Shown: one piece after another, positions 7,326 to 15,502 of the stretch
How the letters are laid out: the number at the start of each line of letters is the position of its first letter
Numbering within the stretch: the stretch's first letter is position 1
Assembly: GCA_934149105.1 (NCBI GenBank)
Contig: CAKPDP010000004.1
Coordinates: 62,001 to 126,000 of the forward strand
Direction of reading: 5' to 3'
DNA from: an uncultured Bacilli bacterium
GTDB taxonomy: Bacteria; Bacillota_I; Bacilli_A; RF39; UBA660
Length of the DNA: 64,000 nucleotides
Made by a program: the position numbers and the translations under genes
Notes under the pieces: generated by a model
The model's input: the letters and a program-made list of their open reading frames with translations, nothing else
Database searches by the model: none
What the model was told of the DNA's origin: nothing

Positions 7326-9044
7326 ATGATTGAAGCATACAGTTTAAAAAAACTATTAGAAGAATATCAAATATCTGCAACTAAAGTAATAAAAAATAAT
7401 GATAATATTCTAACCTATGGAAGTTATAGTGACATAAGGTCAACTTTAGAATACTTAAGAAATGAACTTCATATTCTTCCTAAAAATATTGAAAAATGTC
7501 CGAGTATTATATTTTTTAATGTATCAGTATTAAAATATAATTATGAATTTCTAAAAAATAGAGAAATTAAAACATCTAGTATTGAGACTTGTCTCCATAT
7601 ATTGTCAACTGATCCTAAATCATTAGTGGCTACTTATGATTACGTGAGAGAAAATTATGGAATTACCTCTATTAATAAAATCACCTCGATTCTCTCTGTT
7701 TCCGTTGATAGAATAAAGGCAATCGAAAAATTAAACTTATGTAAAAAAAATACCTTATCTGCTGCAATAAGTCGTTGTACAATAAAAGAGATTTCTGAAA
7801 TTATAAAAGTATGTAAGAAAAATAATATTAAAATATCTAGAAGTATCTTCAATAGAACAGCAAAAGAAGTAGAAAAAACAATAGAAGTATGTAAAAAAAA
7901 TAATATTGAAATAACTGGAAGCATTTTCTATAAGGCATCTTCTGAAATAGAACAAATAATAGAGGTATGTAAAAAAAATAATATTAAAATATCTAGAAGT
8001 ATTTTTCTTAAAAAAGCTTCTGAAATAGAACAAATAATAGAAGTATGTAGAAAAAATAACATTGAAATAACTGGAAGCATATTCCACAAAACAGCTTCGG
8101 AAATAGAACAAATAATAGAAGTGTGTAAGGACAATAATATTGAAATAACCGGAAGTATCTTTTTAAAATCAGCTTCAGAAATAGAACAAATAATAGAGAT
8201 ATGCAGAAAAAATAACATTGAAATAATAGGAAGTATCTTCTATAAAACAGCTAAAGAAATAGAAGAAATAATAAAAGTATGTAAGAAAAATAATGTTGAA
8301 ATAACCGGAAATATTTTTTTAAAGCCATCTAAAGAAATAGAAGAAATAATAAATGTGTGTAAAAAAAACAATATTAAAATAACTGGAAATATCTTTAGAA
8401 GAACAGCTTCGGAAATAGAAGAAATAATAAAAGTATGTAATAATAATATTGAAATAACCGGAAGTATATTCTATAAAACAGCTTCGGAAATAGAAGAAAT
8501 AATAGAAGTATGTAAAAAAAATAATATTGAAATAACTGGAAGTATCTTTCATAAAACAGCTTCGGAAGCAGAAGAAATAATAGAAGTATGTAAGGAAAAC
8601 AATATTGAAATAACTGGAAGTATCTTTCATAAAACAGCTAAAGAAATAGAAGAAATAATAAAAGTATGTAAGAAAAATAATATTGAAATAACCGGAAGTA
8701 TCTTTACAAAATCACCTAAGAAACTACAAGAAAGTATAGATTTTATAAAATCAAACTATGGTGAGTCTTATTTAACATCTTTAATTGTTATTAGAGATGT
8801 TAATTACTTAAAACAAGTTTTTCCTTACTTAGAAAGCCTACAAGTCTTGCCTTATGTTATAAATAGTTCATCTATATTAAGTTTAAAACTAGATGAAATT
8901 AAAGACAGAAAAGAATTCATAGAAAGTACAGGGCAAAACATAATAGATAAAAGAGGAAGATTTAATAGTGTTTTTGGATTATCTAGAAAAAACTATCTTC
9001 AAAAACTTAATCCTCAAGCCAAATCAACAAAAAAATCAAAATAG
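7326..9044 (+). CDS. Helical tandem-repeat protein, mTERF-like pattern
   Basis: 572 residues counted from ATG 7326, chosen because AGGAAGTGAT sits 4 bases before it; GTG at 7317 lies inside that site. An N-terminal part (about 1-154) shows degenerate helical repeats with a pattern like mTERF motifs, e.g. NIEKCPSIIFFNVSVLKYNY and GITSINKITSILSVSVDRIK. Twelve near-identical 26-residue repeats follow (7788-8720), consensus EIEEIIEVCKKNN then IEITGSIFHKTAS. The C-terminal cap has a more divergent repeat (8721 on) and a basic tail ending KSTKKSK. No signal peptide, no membrane segment and no catalytic motif are seen, so it is presumably cytosolic. Curved helical repeat proteins of this sort (mTERF, PPR, TALE) bind nucleic acid, others bind protein; which applies here is inference. 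A small gene with a related pattern follows after 29 bases. Confidence 0.6.
   Translation: MIEAYSLKKLLEEYQISATKVIKNNDNILTYGSYSDIRSTLEYLRNELHILPKNIEKCPSIIFFNVSVLKYNYEFLKNREIKTSSIETCLHILSTDPKSLVATYDYVRENYGITSINKITSILSVSVDRIKAIEKLNLCKKNTLSAAISRCTIKEISEIIKVCKKNNIKISRSIFNRTAKEVEKTIEVCKKNNIEITGSIFYKASSEIEQIIEVCKKNNIKISRSIFLKKASEIEQIIEVCRKNNIEITGSIFHKTASEIEQIIEVCKDNNIEITGSIFLKSASEIEQIIEICRKNNIEIIGSIFYKTAKEIEEIIKVCKKNNVEITGNIFLKPSKEIEEIINVCKKNNIKITGNIFRRTASEIEEIIKVCNNNIEITGSIFYKTASEIEEIIEVCKKNNIEITGSIFHKTASEAEEIIEVCKENNIEITGSIFHKTAKEIEEIIKVCKKNNIEITGSIFTKSPKKLQESIDFIKSNYGESYLTSLIVIRDVNYLKQVFPYLESLQVLPYVINSSSILSLKLDEIKDRKEFIESTGQNIIDKRGRFNSVFGLSRKNYLQKLNPQAKSTKKSK
7788..8720 (+). repeat. Array of twelve 78-bp in-frame repeats
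   Basis: Units start at 7788, 7866, 7944, 8022, 8100, 8178, 8256, 8334, 8412, 8487, 8565 and 8643. All are 78 bp except the ninth (75 bp, one Lys missing). Residue 22 of the unit varies: N, Y, L, H, L, Y, L, R, Y, H, H, T, while F21, I20 and C9 are constant. Position 23 is always K or R; 24 is T, A, K, S or P. Codons for the same residue differ (Leu CTT and TTA, His CAC and CAT), so the units are not all fresh copies. Confidence 0.9.
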
Positions 9045-9073
9045 ATTATAAATAAGTATAAGGATGTGGTATA

Positions 9074-9346
9074 ATGAATATAAATTTTTTAAAAATACAG
9101 GAAATATATGGAATAGAAATTGTAGAAGAAATAAAAAACAATCTAAAAGACGTTTCCTACAATATAAATTATCTTAATGATTTAGGCTTCTCTGATCCAA
9201 TTGATATTTTTGAAAGATATGCTCCTATATTTATTGATGATCGAACTCATTTTCAAACTAAAGTAAACAGATTAATAAATAAATTAGGTAGCGATTATGT
9301 TGATATAATAGAAACTGATTTAGAAAAGTTAGATGAATTAATGTAA
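9074..9346 (+). CDS. Small protein with an mTERF-like motif
   Basis: 90 residues, acidic, no signal or membrane segment. The middle reads NYLNDLGFSDPIDIFERYA then a second helix pair FQTKVNRLINKLG, a layout like a single mTERF-type repeat (YL..LGF..p..i....a..f.....F..kv..L...LG). It sits 29 bases after the repeat-protein gene and may be its partner. A TATAAT at 9070-9075 overlaps the start codon and is probably fortuitous; the SD is likely AGGATG/TGG just upstream. I do not recognise the family. Confidence 0.6.
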   Translation: MNINFLKIQEIYGIEIVEEIKNNLKDVSYNINYLNDLGFSDPIDIFERYAPIFIDDRTHFQTKVNRLINKLGSDYVDIIETDLEKLDELM

Positions 9347-9373
9347 TTATAATAGAAAGGATTTTAAAGTAGT

Positions 9374-10045
9374 ATGATAAAAATGGTAAATAATAAATGG
9401 GATTTAATACTAGATGAAGAGTATCATCAAGACTATTTCAAAAAAATAGTAGCTTTTATTAATAAAATTTATAAAGAAAAAGATATTTTCCCACCTAAGC
9501 CTAATATTTTAAGGGCCCTATCTTTAACAGATTATGATGACGTAAAAGTAGTCATCTTAGGACAAGATCCCTACCATGGAGTAGGGGAAGCTAATGGCCT
9601 TTCTTTTTCTGTTAATAAAGGTGTTAGAATTCCTCCTTCCCTTAGAAATATCTATAAAGAATTATACGATGATTTAGGAATAACCCCACCTAATCATGGC
9701 GATTTAACTAGTTGGGCTAAAGAAGGCGTATTACTTTTAAATTCTGTCTTAACAGTTGAAAAAGATAAGGCCGCTTCCCATAAAAACATCGGTTGGGAAA
9801 CTTATACAGATGCTATTATCAAAAAACTAAATGAACGTAAGACCCCCGTAGTTTTTATCCTTTGGGGAAATTTTGCCCGTAGCAAAAAAGTCTATATTAC
9901 TAATCCTTGGCATCTTGTAATAGAGTCTGCTCATCCTTCGCCATTTTCCGCTAACTACGGTTTCTTTGGTAGTAGACCTTTCTCTAGAACTAATAAATTC
10001 TTAAAAGAACATAATATTAAAGAAATAGACTGGACCATTAATTAG
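9374..10045 (+). CDS. ung: Uracil-DNA glycosylase, family 1
   Basis: 223 residues, normal length. It removes uracil from DNA in base-excision repair. The water-activating motif is GQDPYHG with Asp at residue 65. VLLLNSVLTVEKDKAASH (about 124-141), VFILWGNFARSKK (uracil pocket Asn) and the HPSPFSA leucine-loop region with the minor-groove His are all present. A -10-like TATAAT lies at 9348-9353 and GAAAGG at 9355-9360. ATG 9383 is an alternative start. A clear terminator follows. Confidence 0.96.
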   Translation: MIKMVNNKWDLILDEEYHQDYFKKIVAFINKIYKEKDIFPPKPNILRALSLTDYDDVKVVILGQDPYHGVGEANGLSFSVNKGVRIPPSLRNIYKELYDDLGITPPNHGDLTSWAKEGVLLLNSVLTVEKDKAASHKNIGWETYTDAIIKKLNERKTPVVFILWGNFARSKKVYITNPWHLVIESAHPSPFSANYGFFGSRPFSRTNKFLKEHNIKEIDWTIN

Positions 10046-10092
10046 TTTACAATATATTAACAAAATCCCCTTTCAATCACCAATTTGACCGT

Positions 10093-10124
10093 AAAAGGAC
10101 CAATAATTTTGTCCTTTTCTTTTT
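10093..10124 (+). terminator. Terminator after ung
   Basis: AAAAGGAC (10093-10100), 10-base loop, GTCCTTTT (10111-10118), then CTTTTT. Confidence 0.85.
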
Positions 10125-10172
10125 ATGTTACTATTAAATTAATAGTTTTTTAATTATTAATCGAGGTAGTAA

Positions 10173-10739
10173 ATGGATAATAAAAAAGTAGGAAATTTTA
10201 TCAAACAAAAAAGAAAAGAGAAAAATCTAACGCAACAAGAGTTAGGTGAATTAATAGGAATAAGTCCTAAATCAGTAAGCAAGTGGGAATGTGGAACCTC
10301 ATTTCCTGATCTAGTAATCTTAAAGCCATTAAGCCATATTCTAAATGTATCTATAGATGAGTTACTAAATGGTCAAGAAAATCCCTCTAAACATTCTAAA
10401 TCCTCATCTCCCAAAATAATTTTAATTATTATAACAATTATAATATTTATAAGTATATTTACTCTTTTAATAGTTTTTCATTTTAATCATAAAGAAAGTA
10501 GTTTAACTAAAACTTACAAAATAAATACTATCATCGAAAAAGAAGATCCTGATTTTCTTTATGTAACCTTAGAAGAATTACCAACAGATAAATTATATAC
10601 TGTTAAACTTCCTAGAATTATATGTAACGCCTTAGAAGAAAATAAAAGTTATAAATTTAAATTTCTTTCTAAAGGAAACATTCAAGGAATAAACATATTT
10701 ATAAATTCTAAAATTATTAGTATTAAAGAAATAGAGTAG
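10173..10739 (+). CDS. Membrane-anchored XRE-type regulator
   Basis: 188 residues. The N-terminal HTH (about 5-65) has the Cro/C1 signature LTQQELGELIGISPKSVSKWE and a following LSHILNVSIDELLNG. A Ser/Lys linker leads to one membrane helix (about 86-106, IILIIITIIIFISIFTLL...) and an extracytoplasmic domain of about 75 residues with beta-like character. Membrane-tethered XRE proteins often respond to envelope signals. It sits directly upstream of the exported-protein/FtsX module and may control it; that link is inferred from position only. Confidence 0.75.
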   Translation: MDNKKVGNFIKQKRKEKNLTQQELGELIGISPKSVSKWECGTSFPDLVILKPLSHILNVSIDELLNGQENPSKHSKSSSPKIILIIITIIIFISIFTLLIVFHFNHKESSLTKTYKINTIIEKEDPDFLYVTLEELPTDKLYTVKLPRIICNALEENKSYKFKFLSKGNIQGINIFINSKIISIKEIE

Positions 10740-10749
10740 TGAGTATTAT

Positions 10750-10827
10750 ATGACAATATCTCTTAACAGTAGACAAAATTCTACCATCAGTGGGTGGTCT
10801 AAAATAAATTCAAGTGCTACTATTTAA
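10750..10827 (+). CDS. Possible 25-residue small ORF
   Basis: ATG at 10750, 10 bases after the XRE stop, reading MTISLNSRQNSTISGWSKIN and then SSATI. There is only a weak GTGAG upstream. Ser/Thr-rich, no signal. It may be a small peptide, a remnant or chance; recorded because it lies between a regulator and an export module. Confidence 0.2.
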   Translation: MTISLNSRQNSTISGWSKINSSATI

Positions 10828-10881
10828 TCGTAATTTTTAATTACAATTATTCTAATTTATTTAGAAAGAAAGGAGTATCAC

Positions 10882-11289
10882 ATGAATAGGAAAAATATTA
10901 TCAAAAGGGTAGGTATCAGTATTACGATATTTATGATAGGCGTAGTAACGGTAAGTGCTACTACAAAATCATTACCATTTAATTTTACCGGATTAAGTAA
11001 AAGTTTTGAGTCTCCAAGTGATACCTACGACAACGTTAGTTCTATTTCAGTGAATGTTAATACTCAAGAATTATCCTCATCATCTGCTAGAGTTAAAGTA
11101 GTATTAAAAAAAGGAACTGGAAATAGCTATACTAATATAGGAACATCTACTTTTTATTCATCTGGATCTGGAAATACTGATATTATTAATTTTACACTTA
11201 GTTCTAAAGTAAATGGTTACTTCAAATATTTTCTTTATAAAGTTGATAATGGTATTAAAGGAACATCTTACATGTACAAAGCATCTTAG
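10882..11289 (+). CDS. Small exported protein of the FtsX/ABC module
   Basis: 135 residues with a Sec signal peptide: basic NRKNIIKR, hydrophobic core VGISITIFMIGVVTV and a VSA-T cleavage site (about residue 26). The mature part (about 109 residues) is Ser/Thr/Asn-rich and beta-like, with alternating strands (SISVNVNTQ, SARVKVVLKKG, FKYFLYKV) and no cysteine. AAAGGAG precedes the ATG. The order exported protein, multi-pass proteins, ABC ATPase recalls lactococcin-972-type bacteriocin loci, but I see no convincing lactococcin-972 motif. It could be a secreted toxin, signal or binding protein for the adjacent transporter. Function unknown. Confidence 0.6.
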   Translation: MNRKNIIKRVGISITIFMIGVVTVSATTKSLPFNFTGLSKSFESPSDTYDNVSSISVNVNTQELSSSSARVKVVLKKGTGNSYTNIGTSTFYSSGSGNTDIINFTLSSKVNGYFKYFLYKVDNGIKGTSYMYKAS

Positions 11290-11300
11290 TATTGTGATAT

Positions 11301-11331
11301 AGTATAAAGGCTATTTAATAGCCTTTATACT
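11301..11331. repeat. Perfect 15-bp inverted repeat
   Basis: AGTATAAAGGCTATT, one T, then AATAGCCTTTATACT: a perfect palindrome between the exported-protein gene and the first FtsX-like gene. It may be a terminator or attenuator (only a weak T tract follows, TATAATT) or a protein-binding operator. Confidence 0.7.
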
Positions 11332-11358
11332 TATAATTAAAATCAAAGGAGGTTATTT

Positions 11359-12504
11359 ATGATTAGGATAAAAGGTTTCTTAAGAAGAATTCAAACTAAA
11401 ATATATCTAGCCTTAATAACTATTTTAGTAACAGGACTAATAATCTTAAATAGTTATACTAATTATCTTCATAAAACCATTAATGCTAGTAATGATAAAA
11501 CTTTAGCAATATATGTAATTTCCGATAATAAAGAATTGGCAAAAGATTTATCTAAACTTGATAAAGTAAAAAAAGTTCAACAAGGTATAATAGTAACTTC
11601 CGAAAAAAACATTCTTGAGTTGTATAAATTTAGTACCAACCTTTTCGATAATCATACCAATGAAGCCTTTTTATTTCCAAACGATAAGTATGACATAAAA
11701 GATAATGCCGCTTTATTTCCAATGGAAAGCATTTTTGGAGATGAGCAACTATCAACTGATTATCAAAAAAATATAAATAAAACTTTTGATTTTTCGAGTC
11801 TAAATTATAATACTAATTTAAAAGTACAGGGATATTATAAGACAGTCTTGCCAGAAATATTAATAAATAAAAATACTTTTAAAACTATTCTGAAAAATAG
11901 TTCTGAGTATATTTATAGGCTAACATTAAAAGATTACTCTTATTACAATAAAGGTAGTTATGGATTAAATTTAGTTTCTAATATTGAAGATTTAGAAGTC
12001 TTAAAAGATATAAAAAAAATCTGCTCAGATTGTGAAACATCTGTAGGAGGAATAGGAATGGGGTCTATTCTTTTAGATAACCATATGACTAATTTTTTGC
12101 TATCTCTAGATGTTGCCACCGACATGGAAAATCTAGTCTTTGTCCTAACTTACTTTATAAATATAATTAACAAAATATTTTTCTTTATCCTTTTAATCAT
12201 AATTGTAAATGTCATTATTGATGAAAATAAATATATAGTCATAAAAAGAAAACTAGGTTATAATATAACTATGATAAAGAAAGATCTGATCGAGAAAATA
12301 ATTTTTCTCTTAATTACCAGCATACTAATAAGTATCTTCCTATCCTTAATCTTAAAACTAATTCTAAATCACTATTTTCATCTTCAGATGATTATCTTTA
12401 GTTATCTAGAATTACTGTCTATTTTAAAGTATTGTCTAATAATAAGTATCCTTTCCTTTATTTTTATTCAAATTAAATATCGCTATAAAAAGATAAATAT
12501 TTAG
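11359..12504 (+). CDS. FtsX-like membrane protein, paralog 1
   Basis: 381 residues. One N-terminal membrane helix (about 16-36) follows the basic start RIKGFLRRIQTKIYL. An extracytoplasmic domain of about 220 residues carries a conserved ICSDCE pair of cysteines (about 218-224). Three C-terminal helices follow (about 262-290, 315-338, 350-372). The cytosolic segment DENKYIVIKRKLGYN resembles the loop before the last helices in FtsX/MacB permeases. SD is AAAGGAGG. First of three tandem paralogs that precede an ABC ATPase gene; probably part of its complex. The substrate is unknown. Confidence 0.65.
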   Translation: MIRIKGFLRRIQTKIYLALITILVTGLIILNSYTNYLHKTINASNDKTLAIYVISDNKELAKDLSKLDKVKKVQQGIIVTSEKNILELYKFSTNLFDNHTNEAFLFPNDKYDIKDNAALFPMESIFGDEQLSTDYQKNINKTFDFSSLNYNTNLKVQGYYKTVLPEILINKNTFKTILKNSSEYIYRLTLKDYSYYNKGSYGLNLVSNIEDLEVLKDIKKICSDCETSVGGIGMGSILLDNHMTNFLLSLDVATDMENLVFVLTYFINIINKIFFFILLIIIVNVIIDENKYIVIKRKLGYNITMIKKDLIEKIIFLLITSILISIFLSLILKLILNHYFHLQMIIFSYLELLSILKYCLIISILSFIFIQIKYRYKKINI

Positions 12505-12513
12505 GAGTAAATT

Positions 12514-13660
12514 ATGATTAAATTAAAAAATTTCTTAAGAAGAATTCAAACTAAAATATATCTAGCCTTAATAACTATTTTAGTAACAGGACTAATAATT
12601 CTAAATAGTTATACTAATTATCTTCATAAAACTATTAATGCTAGTAATGATAAAAATATGGCAGTGTATGTAATTTCTAGTAATAAAGATTTAACAAAAG
12701 ACTTCTCAAGCCTTGATAAAGTAAAAAAGGTTGAGTTAGGTTTAACTTTAAAATCTACTACCAATTTATATGATTTACATCATTACTTCCTTCAACCTTT
12801 TGATAATCATAGTGGTGAAATATTTATTTTTCCTAGTGATAATTATAGTGTTGAAGATAATGCTCTTATTTTGCCTAGAGATATGGATAACGAAGAATAT
12901 TGGGCTCAAAATTATGAACAAAATATAAATAAAACCTTTGAATTCTATAACTCAAGCTTTAAAACTAATTTAAAAATTCAAGACTATCATAATACCAATT
13001 TACAAGAAAGCCTAGTAAATAAAAAAACCTTTTTCAAGCTCTTACAAAATAGTACGGAATATATATAGAGACTAACTTTAAAAGATTATATGTATTACTA
13101 CATAGGAAACTATGGCCTAAATTTAGTAGATGATAGTGATCACGATGAGTTGGAAATTTATAAAGATATAAGAAAAATTTGTTCTAATTGTGAAATGACT
13201 ACCTTTGGAGTAGGAGAAGGATCTATTCTTTTAGATAACCATATGACTGATTTTTTGTTATCCCTAGACGTTGCCACTGACATGGGAAATCTAGTCTTCG
13301 TCCTAACTTACTTTATAAATATAATTAACAAAATATTTTTCTTTATCCTTTTAATCATAATCGTAAATGTCATTATTGATGAAAATAAATATATAGTCAT
13401 AAAAAGGAAACTAGGTTATAATATAAGTATGATAAAGAAAGATTTGATCGAGAAAATAATTTTTCTCTTAATAATCTGCTTAATAACAAGTATTTTCTTA
13501 TCCTTAATCTTAAAACTAATTCTAAATAACTATTTTCATCTTCAGATGGCTCTCTTTAGTTACCTAGAATTACTATCTATTTTAATATTATCTAATAATA
13601 AGTATTCTTTCCTTTACTTTTATTCAGATTAAATATCATCATAAAAAGATAAATATTTAG
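12514..13660 (+). pseudogene. FtsX-like membrane protein, paralog 2, broken
   Basis: Same family as its neighbours but interrupted twice. At 13066-13068 a TAG stands where paralog 1 has TAT (EYI-stop-RLTLKD against EYIYRLTLKD), and the frame stays open after it. Near 13585 two bases are missing relative to paralog 1 (TTTTAATATTATC against TTTTAAAGTATTGTC), so the frame runs to a stop at 13632; in the old frame the ancestral TAG is at 13658-13660. Two open parts remain (12514-13068 and from about 13069 to 13632). The conserved ICSNCE is still readable. A sequencing error could explain one change, hardly both. Confidence 0.8.
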
Positions 13661-13669
13661 GAGTAAATT

Positions 13670-14815
13670 ATGATTAAATTAAAAAGTTTCTTAAGAAGAA
13701 TTCAAACCAAAATATATCTAATCCTAGTAACAATTTTACTAACAGCCCTTACCATTCTTACTAGTTACATTAACTATCTTCATAAACTAACTAATGATAG
13801 TTATGATAATACTAAAGCTATTTATGTAATTACTAATAAAGATTTAACTAAAGATCTATCTAAACTTAAAAGAGTAAAAAAAGTAACCCCAGGAATTACC
13901 TTAAATTCTACTCTAACTCCCTCTAAATTATATTTTTCTAATACCTCTTATAACCAATTAATAGGTTTAAATAAAATCTATCTTTTTCCTACCACTACCT
14001 ATAAAATAGAAACTGGTAGTATCCTTTTACCTCGTTCTCCAGGTTTTGAAGATATTTATTGGGATACCAATTATACTCCTAATATCCATAAATCCTTTGA
14101 ATTTTCTAATTCTTCTTCCAATTTCACTCTTAAAGTTCAAGATTATTATCCCAGTTACCTAGAAGAAGTTTTAGTAAATTCTAAAACCTTTAATAAGCTA
14201 TATCAAAGTAGTAAAGAATATGTCTACAAACTAACTCTAAAAGATTATATATATTATAGCTTAAATGATGATCCTAGTACTTCTAGTGATTCCACCAAAT
14301 CTTTAGAAATTGAAAAAGATATTAAAAATATTTGTTCTGATTGTAAAATAGTTACTAATCAAATTGATACCACTTCCTTATTACTAGATAATAATATGTA
14401 TAATTTTTTAGAACTCCTAAATGCTTCTACCAATCTTCCCGAACTAATACTTATTCTGACAAACTTAGCTAACGTCATCAATATCATCTTTTTGCTCCTT
14501 CTTCTGATAGTAACAATAAATATCATTATTGATGAAAACAAATATCTAATTCTAAAAAGAAAACTAGGTTACAATCTAAAGATGCTAAAGAAAGATCTGA
14601 TTGTGAAAATAATTTTTCTCTTAATTACCAGCACACTAATAAGTATCTTCCTATCCTTGATCTTAAAACTAATTCTAAATCACTATTTTCATCTTCAGAT
14701 GGTTATCTTTAGTTTTAAAGAACTCCTAGTTATCTGCAAATACATCTTTATAATCCTTGTCCTTAGTGGCATTTTCATTCAAATTAAATATTTAAAAATA
14801 AAGAATAGAGGTTAA
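13670..14815 (+). CDS. FtsX-like membrane protein, paralog 3
   Basis: 381 residues, same plan as paralog 1: basic start KLKSFLRRIQTKIYL, one N-terminal helix, a large outside domain with ICSDCK, and three C-terminal helices. The middle differs strongly from paralogs 1 and 2, while the first 20 codons and the C-terminal KIIFLLITSTLISIFLSL segment are nearly identical, also in DNA. It ends 3 bases before the ABC ATPase ATG, so coupling is tight. Function unknown; probably an accessory subunit of that transporter. Confidence 0.65.
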   Translation: MIKLKSFLRRIQTKIYLILVTILLTALTILTSYINYLHKLTNDSYDNTKAIYVITNKDLTKDLSKLKRVKKVTPGITLNSTLTPSKLYFSNTSYNQLIGLNKIYLFPTTTYKIETGSILLPRSPGFEDIYWDTNYTPNIHKSFEFSNSSSNFTLKVQDYYPSYLEEVLVNSKTFNKLYQSSKEYVYKLTLKDYIYYSLNDDPSTSSDSTKSLEIEKDIKNICSDCKIVTNQIDTTSLLLDNNMYNFLELLNASTNLPELILILTNLANVINIIFLLLLLIVTINIIIDENKYLILKRKLGYNLKMLKKDLIVKIIFLLITSTLISIFLSLILKLILNHYFHLQMVIFSFKELLVICKYIFIILVLSGIFIQIKYLKIKNRG

Positions 14816-14818
14816 AAA

Positions 14819-15502
14819 ATGCATAATAAAGTTATTGAAATAAAAGAATTACGCAAGAGTTTTTCAACACGTTACAAAAAATTAGAGATTTTAAACGGGG
14901 TTAATTATGAATTCCAGACTGGTAAATTCTATGCTATTATGGGCCATAGTGGCAGTGGCAAATCCACCTTAATAAATATCTTGGGCCTTATTATGGGGTA
15001 TGATAGTGGTGAATATTACCTTTTTGATAAAAATACTAAAAATTTAAGTGATAAAGATTTATCTTACCTTCGAATGAAAAATATTGGCTTCGTCTTTCAA
15101 GATTATAATCTAGATATTTATCTCAAAGCCTATGAAAACGTCATGTTACCAATGCTTATCAATAAAGACCTACCTACTAGTAAAAGAAAAGAACGAGCCT
15201 TTGAATTATTAAAACTAGTTAAGCTAGAAGATCGTACCAAACATTATCCTCGTGAATTATCAGGTGGCGAACAACAAAGAGTAGGAATAGCTCGAGCCCT
15301 AGCTAACGATCCAGAAATCATCTTAGCAGACGAGCCTACAGGAAATCTTGATGTAGAAAATGAAAAACTTATCTTTCAATTATTAAAATCCTTAGCGGAC
15401 CTTGGCAAATGTGTCATTGTTGTCTCTCATACCACTGATATAAAACAATATGCTGATGTTATTTTAAATTTACATAATGGAGTCTTAACCGATGAAAAAT
15501 AA
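14819..15502 (+). CDS. ABC transporter ATP-binding protein, MacB/LolD type
   Basis: 227 residues, normal for this class. Walker A GHSGSGKST (about 41-49), Q-loop FVFQDYNL, signature LSGGEQQRVGIARAL (about 142-156) and Walker B IILADEPTGNLD. ATPases of this class pair with FtsX/MacB-type permeases that work by mechanotransmission (lipoprotein release, peptide export, bacitracin-type resistance, cell-wall hydrolase control). It is flanked by four such permease genes and overlaps the last by 11 bases, so one operon is likely. Confidence 0.9.
   Translation: MHNKVIEIKELRKSFSTRYKKLEILNGVNYEFQTGKFYAIMGHSGSGKSTLINILGLIMGYDSGEYYLFDKNTKNLSDKDLSYLRMKNIGFVFQDYNLDIYLKAYENVMLPMLINKDLPTSKRKERAFELLKLVKLEDRTKHYPRELSGGEQQRVGIARALANDPEIILADEPTGNLDVENEKLIFQLLKSLADLGKCVIVVSHTTDIKQYADVILNLHNGVLTDEK

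Noticed and set aside
7755..8630. Antisense open frames of 96-118 codons over the repeat gene
   Set aside because: They are mirror effects of the periodic 78-bp coding repeats; low complexity (Phe/Tyr/Ile-rich), no ribosome-binding sites.
7788..8720. CRISPR-like regular spacing
   Set aside because: The repeats are contiguous, in frame and coding, with no spacers and no cas genes.
13066..13068. TAG read as an amino acid instead of a stop
   Set aside because: TAG ends several intact genes here (rpmF, rfbB, the Wzt- and Wzm-type genes), and the same copy also has a frameshift.
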